64,000 nucleotides of DNA from a virus: positions 1-64,000 of IMG/VR virus record IMGVR_UViG_3300027899_000001; one strand, given 5' to 3'. Position 1 is the first letter of the stretch. The number at the start of each line of letters is the position of its first letter. Under the pieces are notes generated by a model. It saw only the letters and a list, made by a program, of their open reading frames with translations. It did no database searches and was not told where the DNA came from. The translations under genes and the position numbers were made by a program. Positions 9,061-22,500 of the stretch are shown here, in pieces.

Positions 9061-10296
9061 ATGCTACCAAACTTAGATTCAGCTTTATCAAATTATATAT
9101 CAGACCCAAAAAATCCTGATTATAATTTTATACTTGGACAAATTTATGAAAATATGGGACATACTGCTGCAGCAGCGTCTTTTTATATAAGAACTACAGA
9201 ATTTGGAATAGAAGATTTATTATCATATGAAGCTTTATTACGATTAGCTTTATGTTTTGATAGACAAGGATCAAGAGTATTTACAGTGAAGGGTATTCTT
9301 CTACGTGCAGTTGCTTTAATTCCTACTAGACCCGAAGCATATTTTTTATTAAGTAGAATATATGAAAATTCTAGAGATTGGCAAGAGTGTTATGCTATTG
9401 CCAGTATTGCAGAACAAATGATTAAAGACCCTGATGTATTATTACAGACTAATGTTGAGTATCCTGGAAGATATGGAGTAACTTTTGAAAAAGCAGTAGC
9501 TGCATGGTGGATAGGATTATATGATGAATCTATACATATATTTAAAGAATTAGAAAAAAGATCAGATATTCAAGAAATTCATAGAATAGTATCTCGTAAT
9601 AATATAATAAATCTTGCAGGTAATTTATGGAAAAATCCTATAACATATTTTAATTATCTTTATGAACATTTACGAGTTAAATTTCCAGGAGCAGAATATA
9701 TTTCACAAAATTATTCTCAATGTTATCAAGATATGTTTGTTTTAACGATGTTAAATGGAAAAAGAGAAGGAAAATTTTTAGAAGTTGGATGTGCTGGACC
9801 TTATTTTGGAAACAATACAGCATTATTAGAAAAATCTTTTGCGTGGACAGGAATTTCCATTGATATAGATCAAAATTCTATAAACGAATTTTCATCAGAA
9901 CGAATTAGTAAAGCTATTTGTGCTGATGCTACAAAAGTAGATTATTCAAATTTATTAGAAGGAGATTATGATTATTTACAATTAGATTGCGATCCTCCTT
10001 TAATAACATATCAAACTTTATTAAAAATACCATTTGAGCAACATAGATTTGCTGTTATAACATTTGAACATGATCATTATGCAGATGAAAATAGTAAAAT
10101 TCGTGATAAATCAAGAAAATATTTAGAATCTCATGGATATGAATTAGTTGTAGCAAACATAGCGCCTGATTTATATTCTCCATATGAAGATTGGTGGGTT
10201 CATCCTGATCTAGTTGATAGATATATAATAAATATAATGAAAGATGTTTCTGATGCTCCAAAACGATCAGATAATTATATGTTAAAAAGAAAATAG
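9061..10296 (+). CDS. TPR-like protein fused to SAM-dependent methyltransferase
   Basis: A 411-residue protein. The first ~150 residues are helical repeats of TPR type (NYNFILGQIYENMGHTAAAA, EAYFLLSRIYENSRDWQECY). The C-terminal part is a Rossmann methyltransferase: KFLEVGCAGP near residue 238 is motif I, GISIDID gives the acidic SAM-binding residue, and DYLQLDCDPP near 304 is motif IV. It starts 6 bp after the radical-SAM fusion and is almost certainly cotranscribed with it, so both may act on the same glycan or protein. TPR-methyltransferase fusions near structural genes are known in large phages. Substrate unknown. Confidence 0.8.
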   Translation: MLPNLDSALSNYISDPKNPDYNFILGQIYENMGHTAAAASFYIRTTEFGIEDLLSYEALLRLALCFDRQGSRVFTVKGILLRAVALIPTRPEAYFLLSRIYENSRDWQECYAIASIAEQMIKDPDVLLQTNVEYPGRYGVTFEKAVAAWWIGLYDESIHIFKELEKRSDIQEIHRIVSRNNIINLAGNLWKNPITYFNYLYEHLRVKFPGAEYISQNYSQCYQDMFVLTMLNGKREGKFLEVGCAGPYFGNNTALLEKSFAWTGISIDIDQNSINEFSSERISKAICADATKVDYSNLLEGDYDYLQLDCDPPLITYQTLLKIPFEQHRFAVITFEHDHYADENSKIRDKSRKYLESHGYELVVANIAPDLYSPYEDWWVHPDLVDRYIINIMKDVSDAPKRSDNYMLKRK

Positions 10297-10301
10297 GATG
10301 C

Positions 10302-10547
10302 ATGATAAAACAGATATTAAAGGGTTACATTTTATGGGTATGGTATTATTTATATAAACCTTACAGAGATAAACGAAAAGAAGATGCGGAAAAACGAATA
10401 AAAATTTGTGAAGCTTGCGAATTTTTTTGGAAGTCAGGACGAAATTGTATATTGTGTGGGTGTTATATGGATGTAAAAACTAAAATGCGATTTGATTTAG
10501 ATGAACACGGAAAAAGTATAGATGGCTGTAAAGAAAAAAAATGGTAA
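10302..10547 (+). CDS. Small zinc-ribbon-like protein
   Basis: An 81-residue protein with an N-terminal hydrophobic, basic segment (GYILWVWYYLYKPYRDKRK) followed by CEAC, then CILCGC and a final GC. This is a cysteine pattern expected to bind one zinc. Similar small proteins (CxxC...CxxCGC followed by a K/M/P-rich region) are common in phages of Bacteroidota; the function of the family is not known to me. It closes the operon: a strong terminator follows directly. Confidence 0.72.
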   Translation: MIKQILKGYILWVWYYLYKPYRDKRKEDAEKRIKICEACEFFWKSGRNCILCGCYMDVKTKMRFDLDEHGKSIDGCKEKKW

Positions 10548-10569
10548 GGAGCTTAACGCTCCTTTTTTT
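10548..10569 (+). terminator. Rho-independent terminator
   Basis: The stem GGAGC/GCTCC (10548-10552 with 10558-10562) with a 5-nt loop is followed by seven T. It overlaps the stop region of the Zn-ribbon gene and separates the modification operon from the giant gene. Confidence 0.88.
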
Positions 10570-10591
10570 ATGAATATATAACTTATAAAAG

Positions 10592-13500
10592 ATGAAATCT
10601 ATAAAAAGATTAATTTTAACAATAATTTTAACCTTTGTATTAGGAGTACAATTACTTATGGCAATATTAACAGTAACAGGACAAACAATTATTAATTCCG
10701 ATACAACATGGAACGGATATTATGTTGATCGTTATGAACCTATGACTTTCACGTTTAGTAATAATTCTATAACATCTCAAAATTATTCTAATTACATGCT
10801 TCAGGCGGGAGATGAAGATATTCAACCAACTAATAATAATCTTGCGGGAGAAGTAATAACTGGTAATAGGTTAACATGGAACGGAACCGATATGACAAGT
10901 ATTTGTCATGGAGTATTTACAGGATGTAATATCAACGTTGTAATTAAATATAATTATCTTGAAAAAGTTCCTATGGGTCTTATACGCAAATCAGCAAGTA
11001 ATATGGTTAATACTTCTGGCGGCGTTGCATATAATATACTTAATAAAACATTCATAGGAACAGTAGTTAAAGGCATATCTAATGTTAATATCTATAATAA
11101 TACTTATTATTCAGATCGTACTTTTGCTAATACTCAATACGGAAGAGCATTAATAGATGTTTATACAAATACAGATCTTGTTCCTAATTCTGTAGCACAT
11201 AATACTAAGATTAAGAATAATATATTTTATACTAAATATCAAATAAATAATATACGTGTACTTGATAATGAAAGTTTAATTGGATTTGAATCTGATTATA
11301 ATTTATTTTATTGTGAATCAGGAACTCCTATGTTTGAAATATCAGGAACACAAATAACTTTTGCACAGTGGCAGGCATTAGGATATGATACTCATTCTGT
11401 AGTAGTTAATCCCAATTTTATAGACTTTGTTAATTTTGTTCCAACTACTAGACTAAATTATGGAACTAATTTAGGTTCTACTTGGCAAACTGGCTTATCT
11501 ACTTCAGCTGTTTGGATAGTTGGTTCTACTCCTACTACAAGTGATCAAAATGGTACTTGGCAGGTTGGTGCAAGAGTTTATGCTTCTTCAGCAACTGCAC
11601 CTACAGTAACAACTACTGCTGTCACATCTATAACTAGTACTACTGCTATTAGTGGTGGAAATGTGACTAGTGATGGTGGATCTGCAGTGACTGCCCGTGG
11701 CGTTTGTTGGAACACAAGCACTAATCCCACTATTGCTAATTCAAAAACTAGTAACGGAACTGGAACAGGATCTTATAGCAGTTCATTGACAGGATTATCA
11801 AATGGCGTAACGTATTACGTAAGAGCTTATGCTACTAATTCAGTGGGAACTGCATATGGTAGTAATGTATCATTTGTAGCTGAAAATGCTGTGGCTGGAA
11901 CTTATTATGTATCAACTACTGGTAACGATGCAAATTCAGGCACAATAAGTCAACCCTTTTTTACATTAAATAAAGCATGGACAGTAATTGGCCCAGGCGA
12001 TATTGTTTATGTGAGAGGTGGAACTTACCAATATTTAACATCGCAAGAATGTGTTGGTAAAAATGGAACTGCAGGAAATCTTATAAAAATTTGGGCTTAT
12101 CCGGGAGAGACACCTGTAATAACAAAAGCAGTGGGGTGGACGTATACTCATAGAGCAGGCATTTATTTTGTAGGTAGTTATTTCCATTGGAAAGGAATTG
12201 AAGTTAGTGGATTTACACAGATAGACGATAATGAATACGCAGGTTTTAATGTAGATGATGGTACAAATCATAACATATTTGAACTTCTTAATATTCACCA
12301 TAATGGTGGAAGTAATAGATTGATAAATCAAGACTGTGATGATAATTTGGTGTTAAATTGTGACTTTCATCATAATTACGATCCTCTTACTACTGTTCCT
12401 AGCGCTTATGGAAATGCAGATGGTATGGCAGCAAATCCTAGAGCTGGAACTACTAACACTATAAGAGGTTGTAGATTTTGGTCTAATTGCGATGATGGAT
12501 TGGATTTATATGGAGCGAACGGATTAGTGATTGTTGACAAATGCTGGGCGTGGAGTAACGGTTACAGAGAAGACGGTGTTACAAAAGGAGGTGATGGTAA
12601 CGGTATTAAATTAGGAGGCACCACCGGAGATTATTCTACAACTCATTTACGAACCGTCACCAATTCTTTAGCTTTTCATAATAGAAATGCTGGATTTACA
12701 CAGAACGTAGCGCGATGCATATCTCACATTTATAACAATACAGCCTATCACAATGCTGATGGTGCTGATGTATATAATTTAGGATTTGAATTTGAAGAAA
12801 CTTCTATCGTACATATTTTAAGAAATAATGTAGCTCATGCGAACCAACATCCTACAAATTTACAAGCAAATTACGGTAACTGTATTACATCAAATAATAC
12901 ATGGAATGGTCTTGTTACAGTCACTGATGCTGATTTTACAACTATTAGCTCTACAGGAGTTGATGGAAGCAGACAGTCAGATGGAAATTTACCAGCACTG
13001 TCATTCTTGCATTTGATAACAGGATCTGATTTAATTGCAGCAGGTACAAATGTAGGATTAATAACAGATGGAGATGGTGTTGCTTGGAATAATCCACCAT
13101 CAATGGGTGCATATGAGTATGTAAGTGGAAGTGTAGTAATACCTACAGTAACAACTACTGCTGTCACATCTATAACTAGTACTACTGCTATTAGTGGTGG
13201 AAATGTGACTAGTGATGGTGGATCTGCAGTGACTGCCCGTGGCGTTTGTTGGAACACAAGCACTAATCCCACTATTGCTAATTCAAAAACTAGTAACGGA
13301 ACTGGAACAGGTTCATATGTTAGTTCATTGACAGGGTTGTCTAATGGTGTGACGTACTATGTCAGAGCTTATGCTACTAATTCAGTGGGAACTACATATG
13401 GTAGTAATGTATCATTTGTAGCTGCAAATTCTGCTCCAGGAACTTATTATGTTAAAAACGGTGGTAATAATAATTTAGATGGATTATCAGATGCTACAGC

Positions 13501-16500
13501 ATGGGAAACAATAGATAAAGTTAATTCAACTATTACAGGAGGAAATACTGTTTTATTTAAGCGTGGTAGCACATGGCGTAATCAACAAATAAGACCTGTT
13601 GCTGGTTCAGCAGGAGCTTACACGACTTATGGAGCATATGGAACTGGAGCAAAACCAAAAATTTTAGGTTCTTTAACTGCAAATTCAGGATGGACTAATG
13701 TTAGTGGTAATATATGGCAAACTACCGGATGGACAAAAGATGTGGGAAATATCATTTTTAACAATGAACAAAGCTGTGGTCGTAAATTCATGACTGCTAC
13801 ACCTACACTTACTACTCAGGGGGATTTTTGGTACGATTACGTGAATGACAGAGTACGAATGTATTCTGTAGGAAATCCTGCATCTTATTATACTAATATT
13901 GAATTTGCTTTAAGTCAAGATGCTGTTGTTACAAGTTATAATGCTCCATATATAATCATTGAAGATTTAGACTTCCGTTACTGGGGAAATTGTGTTATAC
14001 AGAATGCTCGTAATTATAGTATTTATCGTAGATTAGATATAAGTTACATAGGTGGTGGAGATGCAGGAGAAACGCAAGGCGCTGCCTGGTATGATACACG
14101 ATGGGGTAATGGAATTCAGATGTGGGAAGGCGACGGATCTTATATTACAGTAGAAAGTTGTAAAATTGATCAAGTTTATGATGCTGGTATTTCACCTCAA
14201 GGCCAAGCGGGTTCTTGGACTATGCATGATATTTTTATAAGAAATAACATTGTAACTAATTGCGAGTATAATTTTGAATTTTGGTTAAGGGCTGGAGCCA
14301 CAGCTTACAATATCTATGTTGAACATAATGTATTTGCTTATGCTGGATATGGGTTTGCACATAATCAACGTCCAGATGCAATTCAAGGGCATAATTTGCA
14401 GATGGGAGGCATGCAAGCTACCAGAAATAATATTTATTTACGTAATAATATTTTTTATATGTCTTTGAATTATAATTATAGTGCATGGTGGTATAATCCT
14501 GGGCCAGGAACAACTCCTCCGGGTCCAAGTACTTATGATGATCTATATAATATCACATTTGATTATAATTTATATTACACTCCGGGCGTATATATAGGTT
14601 TTTTTGATGCACTTCCTACTATATTTAATACATTTGCACAATGGCAAGCAGCTTTTCAAGTAGATGAATCACACGGAAAGGGTGTTGATCCATTATTCGT
14701 TGATCCAGCAAATGGAGATTTTCATTTACAACCGGGTTCTCCTGCCATTGCAGCCGGATTAGCAGTAGCAGGAGTAACAACAGATTTTGATGGAGTTTCT
14801 TATGCAAGTACTCCATCAATGGGAGCGTTGGAATATGTTAGTCCTACTAATAATACTTATTATGTAAAAAATGGAGGAAATGATAATTTAAATGGATTAT
14901 CTGATTCTACAGCATGGGAAACTATATCTAAAGTAAATTCATTTATTAAAGGTGGTGATAAGGTTTTATTCAAACGCGATAGTGTTTGGCGTAATGAAGC
15001 TATATCTGTTGTTAATGGTTCAGCTGGAGCTTATACCACTTATGGAGCATATGGAACTGGGGCAAAACCTCGTATATTAGGCTCTGTTCAATTAAACTCT
15101 GGATGGACAAATGTAAGTGGTAATATATGGCAAAATAGTAATGCTGCTGTGTTAGCTAAACAAGTAGGAAATCTTATTTTTAATAATGAACAAAGTGTAG
15201 GTGTAAAAGTTGCCTCTGAAGCATTATTAAACGCACAGGGCAGATTTTATTGGAATTTTAGTACAGGTGTATTAAGAATGTACTCTGTAGGCAATCCTGC
15301 TCTTTATTACTCTAACATTGAAGCAGCTTTACAACAACAGACGGCTGATGTGTACGGACATTCATATATTAAGTTTGAAAATCTTGATTTTAGATATAGC
15401 GGTGAAGGGACTATTTTTGGGGATAGTAATTATATACAAGTGTATGATTGCAATATAAGCTATAACGGAGGAGCTTATACAGATGTAGGAGGGGGCACAA
15501 GAATAGGAGGAGGAATTGGTACATGGGATAATGCATCATATTGGGAAATATTAAGATGTAGGATTAGTAACGAATATGATGCAGGAATAACCATGCAAGG
15601 GACTGGTGTTACATTAATTCATGATATGATAATAAGAAATAATATTATTGAAAAATGTGAATATAATTTTGAATTTTGGGAAAGACCCAATACTGGACAA
15701 ATGTATAATATATGGTTTGAACACAATACGTTAGCATATGCAGGATATGGTTGGTCTCACACTCAACGTCCAGATTCTCAACAAGGGCATAGCATATATA
15801 TGGGAGGAATGTCAGTTCAAAGACATGACATATACATAAGAAATAATATTTTTTATTCAAGTATCAATGATAATATAGCGTTCTCTTATTACAATGATGG
15901 TTCTTATGATGATTTAATAAATATCACCTTTGATTATAATTTATATTACAATCCTGGAGTTAATACTGCTTTTGCAGATGCTCATGATATCATTTTTCTT
16001 ACATTTGCAAATTGGCAAGCAGCTGTAAGTGTAGATGAATCGCATGGAATAGGAACTAATCCTTTATTTGTTAATGCTGCTGGAGGTGATTATCATCTAA
16101 GTATAGGTTCGCCCGCTATTGCAGCTGGATTAGCAGTAACAGGAGTAACTACTGATTTTGATGGAGTTTCTTACAACTCTTCACCTGCAATGGGCGCATA
16201 TGAATATGTTCCAGGATCTTCTAACATATATTACATAGATCCAACTGGCGCAGATTCTGCAGGAAGAAATGGATCAAATGTAGCAGGACAACAATGGCTT
16301 ACACTTGCATATGCTATAAGTCGTGTTACTACAGGCGATACTATTCATGTTAATCCGGGAACATATAATATAAGTTCGCAAATTACTGTTCCTATTGGAA
16401 TAAGTATAGAAGGAGATGGAATTACTTCAATTTTACGTTCTACATATACAAGTGGTCCTACATTAAATTTAGCTAATTCAGTATTGGGAAGTGGAAATCA

Positions 16501-19500
16501 ATATATAGCTAATATTAAAATGGATGGTGTTTCTACTACCGCGCATACTGCTGTAAATGTATATAGAAGATCAAATGTATCAATATATAATTGTACATTT
16601 GTAGATTTTTTACAATGGGGTGTAAGATATAGAGGGCAAGATGCTGGTGAAGTAGAACCTACTTTGTGGGCAACTGGTAATTCATTTCATGATAATTCTG
16701 TTAATAATTGCTCTATGTATTATTATCCAGGTGGAGATGCTGATGTTGATAAACGAAACGGAAATGGACAAGGTCTTTTAGAAATAAGTGAACAACAAGG
16801 AATGAGAGTATATAATAATACTCTTATACAAACAGGTAGAACTACTTGGCATAATGGATACTGTATAAAAGGCATAATGGGTTATAATAAAGATATTAAG
16901 ATTTATAATAATATCATGACTAAAGCTGCATATACAGAAGCATATGGAATAACATGGGATTTTGTTTTAGAATTTTGGGAAAGTCGAGGAGGAATAGAAG
17001 TTTATGGAAATACTATTACTGGTGGATCTCTTGATTTTTCAGGAAGTGGAACTGAAAATGATACTACAACTCAAAAAGGAATATATGATTATGCTGTATG
17101 GATTCATGATAATTCTATAATGAATACTACTTTAAGCGCATACTCTAATACTCATGGAATATTAATAGAACAAAGCGCAACAGATGTAATTATTGAAAGA
17201 AACTGGATAGAAAATGTATGGGCTGGAATTTATTTTCCACTTACACCAAAAAGTAATCCTATGTATGGAACTATATTTAATAACATAACTGTAAGATATA
17301 ATGTAATAAAAAATGTAGGAACATCTGGAAATAATTTACAAGGGTTTGGAATTCATGGGCCTTATGCTGTTACAAATATGACAGGCAATAACATTCAATA
17401 TTATAATAATACTATAATTGGAAGAAGTGGTTCTAATTCATGGGGTATTCAAATTCCTGTATTAGGAACTTTAACAAATGTGTATGTAAGAAATAATATT
17501 GTACAAGGATTCTCAGGTGCTGGAAGTGCTGGTATATATTGCTATAACTATGGTACAGTTAACTATGCTTGGGTGCAATATAATAATTTGTATCAATGCG
17601 CAAATAGTAATGCACCATTATATGGTTTAAGTATATCTAATCTTACATCAGAAAGTGCGTATGCTGGTACAGTTCCTCCATTCGTATCTACTACAGATTA
17701 TCATTTAACTACAAGTAAAGATGGAATATATATAACTTCAGGCTTGACAGATAAAGATGGCGTTACGCCATCAAATCCTCCAGACATAGGAGCATATGAA
17801 TATGCACTAGTAAATGGTGTTTATTATATAGATCCAACTGGCGCAGATTCTGCAGGAAGAAATGGATCAAATGTAGCAGGACAACAATGGCTTACACTTG
17901 CATATGCTATAAGTCGTGTTACTACAGGCGATACTATTCATGTTAATCCGGGAACATATACAGTAACTACTCAAACAAGTGTACCAATAGGCATAAATAT
18001 TGAAGGAAATGGCATAGGTAGTTCTATTATTAGATCGCATTATATAGCAGGTGATGGAAATCTAAATAACGCATGTTTAGTGTTATCTGGAGGAACAAAT
18101 ACTGATCAACATATTAGTGGACTTACATTAGATGGAGATTCTTTATGGGGAGATAACGCTATAGTTGTATATAATAGAAGTAATGTAAGCATTTATAATT
18201 GTCAAGTAGTTAATTTTTTAACTCAAGGAATTAGATTTGATGGAAGTTCTCCAAGTTTAAGTGTAAATAACAGTCTTTATGGTTGCACAATAACTAATTC
18301 TGGCGGTATAGATACATCTGATAGACGAGCTAATATATTTATAAGAAATAATACAAGCCTACGTATTTATAATAATACTCTTAATCAAACTCTTAGAGTT
18401 TCAAATACAGGGTTAGGAATTAGATTAGAAGATGGAGTTTATGGTTGTAAGATATACAATAATTATTTATATGGAATACAACCTGGCGCTGATTGGTCAT
18501 TTACAATGGAATGTTGGTGTGCTGATACTGTTAATGGTGTAGGTTGGGGATTAGAAATATATGGAAATACTATAACAGGATTAATTGACTTTGGTTCTGG
18601 AGTAAGTAAAGGAACAGGTTCTTATACTTATGCTGTAAGTTTTCATGATAATGTAATGGGAACAGATGTTGCTCATGCTGTTACAGATTATCAACACGGT
18701 TTATTATTTGAATTAAATGGAAGCGATATTATTATTTATAATAACGAATTTAAATTTCTTGATCGTCCTATTTATTTTACATCAGGACAATTTAGTAATA
18801 TAGATATACATTCTAATATAATTAGAAATGTTCCAGCCAGTTATTCTGATGGAGCAGGTATTTTATTTATCGGAAGTGGGTCGCCTACATCAGAACAGAA
18901 TGTATATATACGAAATAATACTATTATTGCTCATACTGGTGGAGTAGGACCGGCACAATATGGCATTTTATTTGATGCAAGAGGTACAGTAAATAATTTT
19001 TACATACAAAATAATATTATTCAAGGATTTTCTTCTGCTCCGTATGAAAGTTATGGAACCACAGGATCTATAGGAACTTTGGTTGTTCAAAAAAATGTTC
19101 TTTATCTTAATGGAAATAGTAATAATATTAAATTAACATTAACACCTACATCTCTTACAAATGATTTAGGGCTTAAATATGATCCAGTGTTTGTAAATGC
19201 AGCTGCATATAATTTTCATATACAATCAACATCGCCTGCATTAAGAGCAGGTTTATATGTAGGATTAGTTTTTGATTATGATGATCAGTTTTGGAATAAT
19301 CCACCTTCTATAGGAGCATATGAATATATGGGTGCTCTTCCTTCATCTATTCCATCAGTTACAACTTCTTCTATTACTAATATTCTTGCAACTACTGCTT
19401 CTGGCGGTGGTACTGTAACACATGACGGAAGTTTAGCATTATCTTCTAGAGGTATATGTTGGAATACTTCAACAAATCCAACTGTGTTAAATTCTTCAAC

Positions 19501-22500
19501 AAATAATGGAGTATCAGAAGGGGTATTTACGAGTTCACTTGTAGGATTAAATCCAAGTACTCATTATTATGTTAGAGCATATGCTGCAAATTCATTAGGA
19601 GTAGGATATGGAGCAAATGTTGAATTTGATACTCTAAAAAATACATCAATTCCAATTGTTACTACTACAGCAATTACTGATATAAGTACTTTTACTGCAA
19701 CTGGAGGCGGAAATGTAACTCATGATGGAAGTTTAGCAGTAACTTCAAAGGGTGTTTGTTGGTCTGTTTTACCAAGTCCTACTATTGATAATACATTTAA
19801 TACTAGTGGTACAGGAGAAGGGTCGTATGTTAGTTATTTAACTGGATTAAATGCATCAACACATTATTATGTAAGAGCATACGCTATTAACGCAGAAGGA
19901 GTTGGATATGGATATGATGTTTCATTTAATACATTAGGTTCAGGAATTTCTTTAGTTAATGGACTTATGGGATATTGGAAATTAAATGAAACAACAGGAA
20001 GCGCGTTAGATTCTGTAGGAAGCATAAATGGTGCCGTTTTTGGTGCTACACAAGGAGTTCCTGGTAAAATAAGTACTGCATATCGTTTTAATGCAGCAAC
20101 AAATAGTTATATTGATTTAGGAATTTCTTGTAAACCTACAACTGCAATATCTTTTGCCGTATGGCTTAATCCAAGCACATTTAACGATATTTATTCAGGA
20201 GTAATAAATAATACTACTTGGGTTAATCCGACAGAACAATATGGCTATAATGTATTTCTTGATAGTAGTAAAATGTTATTTGAATTATTTAATGGCGATG
20301 TTCAAAATTCATTATGGAGCAATGCTACAATAACACCAAATACTTGGCATTTTATTGTTGGAACATGGGATGGCGCAAAAATGAAACTTTATATTAATAA
20401 TGTACTTGATGCAAGCCAAGCTAGAACAACTACTATAGGATACGATCTAGCATCTGTTTTAAGATTTGGTTCTCATTCTGCACCATATGATTATACAGGT
20501 GTTATTGATGAAATAGGAATTTGGAATAGAGCTTTGACTATTTCTGAAGTATCTACATTATATAATAGTAGTAACGGATTAACTTATCCATTCGATGCTT
20601 CAACCAATATTAGTATTCCTACTGTTACAACTTCTTCAGTTACAAATATATTTACAACTAGTGCATCTTGTGGTGGTAATGTAACTCATGATGGAAGCAC
20701 TGCAGTAACAGCTAAAGGTGTATGTTGGAATACATCAATAAATCCAACTGTATTAAATTCTTCAACAAATAATGGAACAGGAACAGGAGTATTTACAAGC
20801 GCAATAACAGGATTAAATCCGAGCACACATTATTATGTTAGAGCTTATGCAACTAACGCAGTTGGAACTGCTTATGGTTCTAATGTTCAATTTGATACAT
20901 CTACATCTCCTATAGTAACCTCAATTCCTACCGTTACAACTTCTTCAGTTACAAATATATTTACAACTAGTGCATCTTGTGGTGGTAATGTAACTCATGA
21001 TGGAAGCACAGCAGTAATAGCTAAAGGTGTATGTTGGAGTATTTTATCAAATCCAACTATTAGTAGTGCATTAACTAATGATGGCACCGGTGAGGGATCA
21101 TTTACAAGCGCAATAACAGGATTAAATCCGAGCACACATTATTATGTTAGAGCTTATGCAACTAATGCAGTAGGAACGGGATATGGAAATCAAATTACAT
21201 TTGATAGTAGTATTCCAGTTTCAGTTATTTCAACTTATTACATAAATGCTATAAATGGAAATGATGCTAGTGCAGGAACTACACAAAATACAGCCTGGAA
21301 AACAGTTGCAAAAGTTAATGCATATACATTTATTCCAGGAGATACTGTTTTATTTAGAAGAGGTGATACATGGAATGAAAGATTGGTTGTAGCACAAAGT
21401 GGTATAAGTGGATATCCTATAACATATTCTAATTATGGTGTTGGCGCTAATCCTATATTTAATGCACAAAATATTCGTCCTAATGGAATTAGAATTGAGG
21501 GCGTATCTTATATAATCATTGATGGTATTGATACCATAAATAGTACTGAAGAAGGAATTGTAGTATTTGACTGGAATGAAATAGGATCATCTAATGTAAC
21601 AATTAAAAACCTTACATCTTTTAATAATGTAAAGGCTGGAATTTATATGTCTATACCTTATGGAACAATAATGGATTGTTCTACAATAAATAATGGTCTT
21701 ACTACACAACATCATGGTATATATATGGGAAGATCTTCTATCTTAAATAATATATATGCTGATAATTGGTTAATAGAAAGATGCCATTCATATGGCAATA
21801 CCGGTGCAGGATATCAAATTTATAATAGTGGATCCGGCACACTAAGATATTCTGTAACAAATAATAATGGGGGCACATCTGGTGGATGGGGTGCAGTAAT
21901 TGATACATTAGCTCCTAATAAAAATGTAAATGTTTATTATAATGTTTTATATAACAATGATTATTGGGGATTAGAAGTAGCTAATCTTAATAGTGGTGAT
22001 GCTGTAAACATTTATAATAATGTTATGTATAATAATGGACAAGCAGATTATGGCGCAGGTTTACATGTAGCTAACAATGATAATGTAACTGATGGCTCAA
22101 TTAAAATAAAAAATAATTTAATTTTTTCAAATGTATATTATGATTTTCAACAATCACAAAGTATATCAAAATATACAGTATCTAATAATGATTATTGGAA
22201 ATCCTTTGGAAATATAATTGTATGGAATTCAATTACATATCCACAAACTCAATTTGCATCATATCAAGTTGCATCTGGCGATATATTATCAATATCAAAA
22301 GATCCTTCAGTTGTAAATGCTGCAGCTTATAATTTTAATTTAACTTCTTCATCTTCATGTAAAAATGCAGGAGTAAATGTAGGATTAACTACAGATTTTA
22401 TTGGAACTGGAATAATAAATTTCCCAGATATTGGTGCTTATGAATTTATAGAACTTAATATTTCAACCCCTACTGTTACTACATCTTTAATAACAAATAT

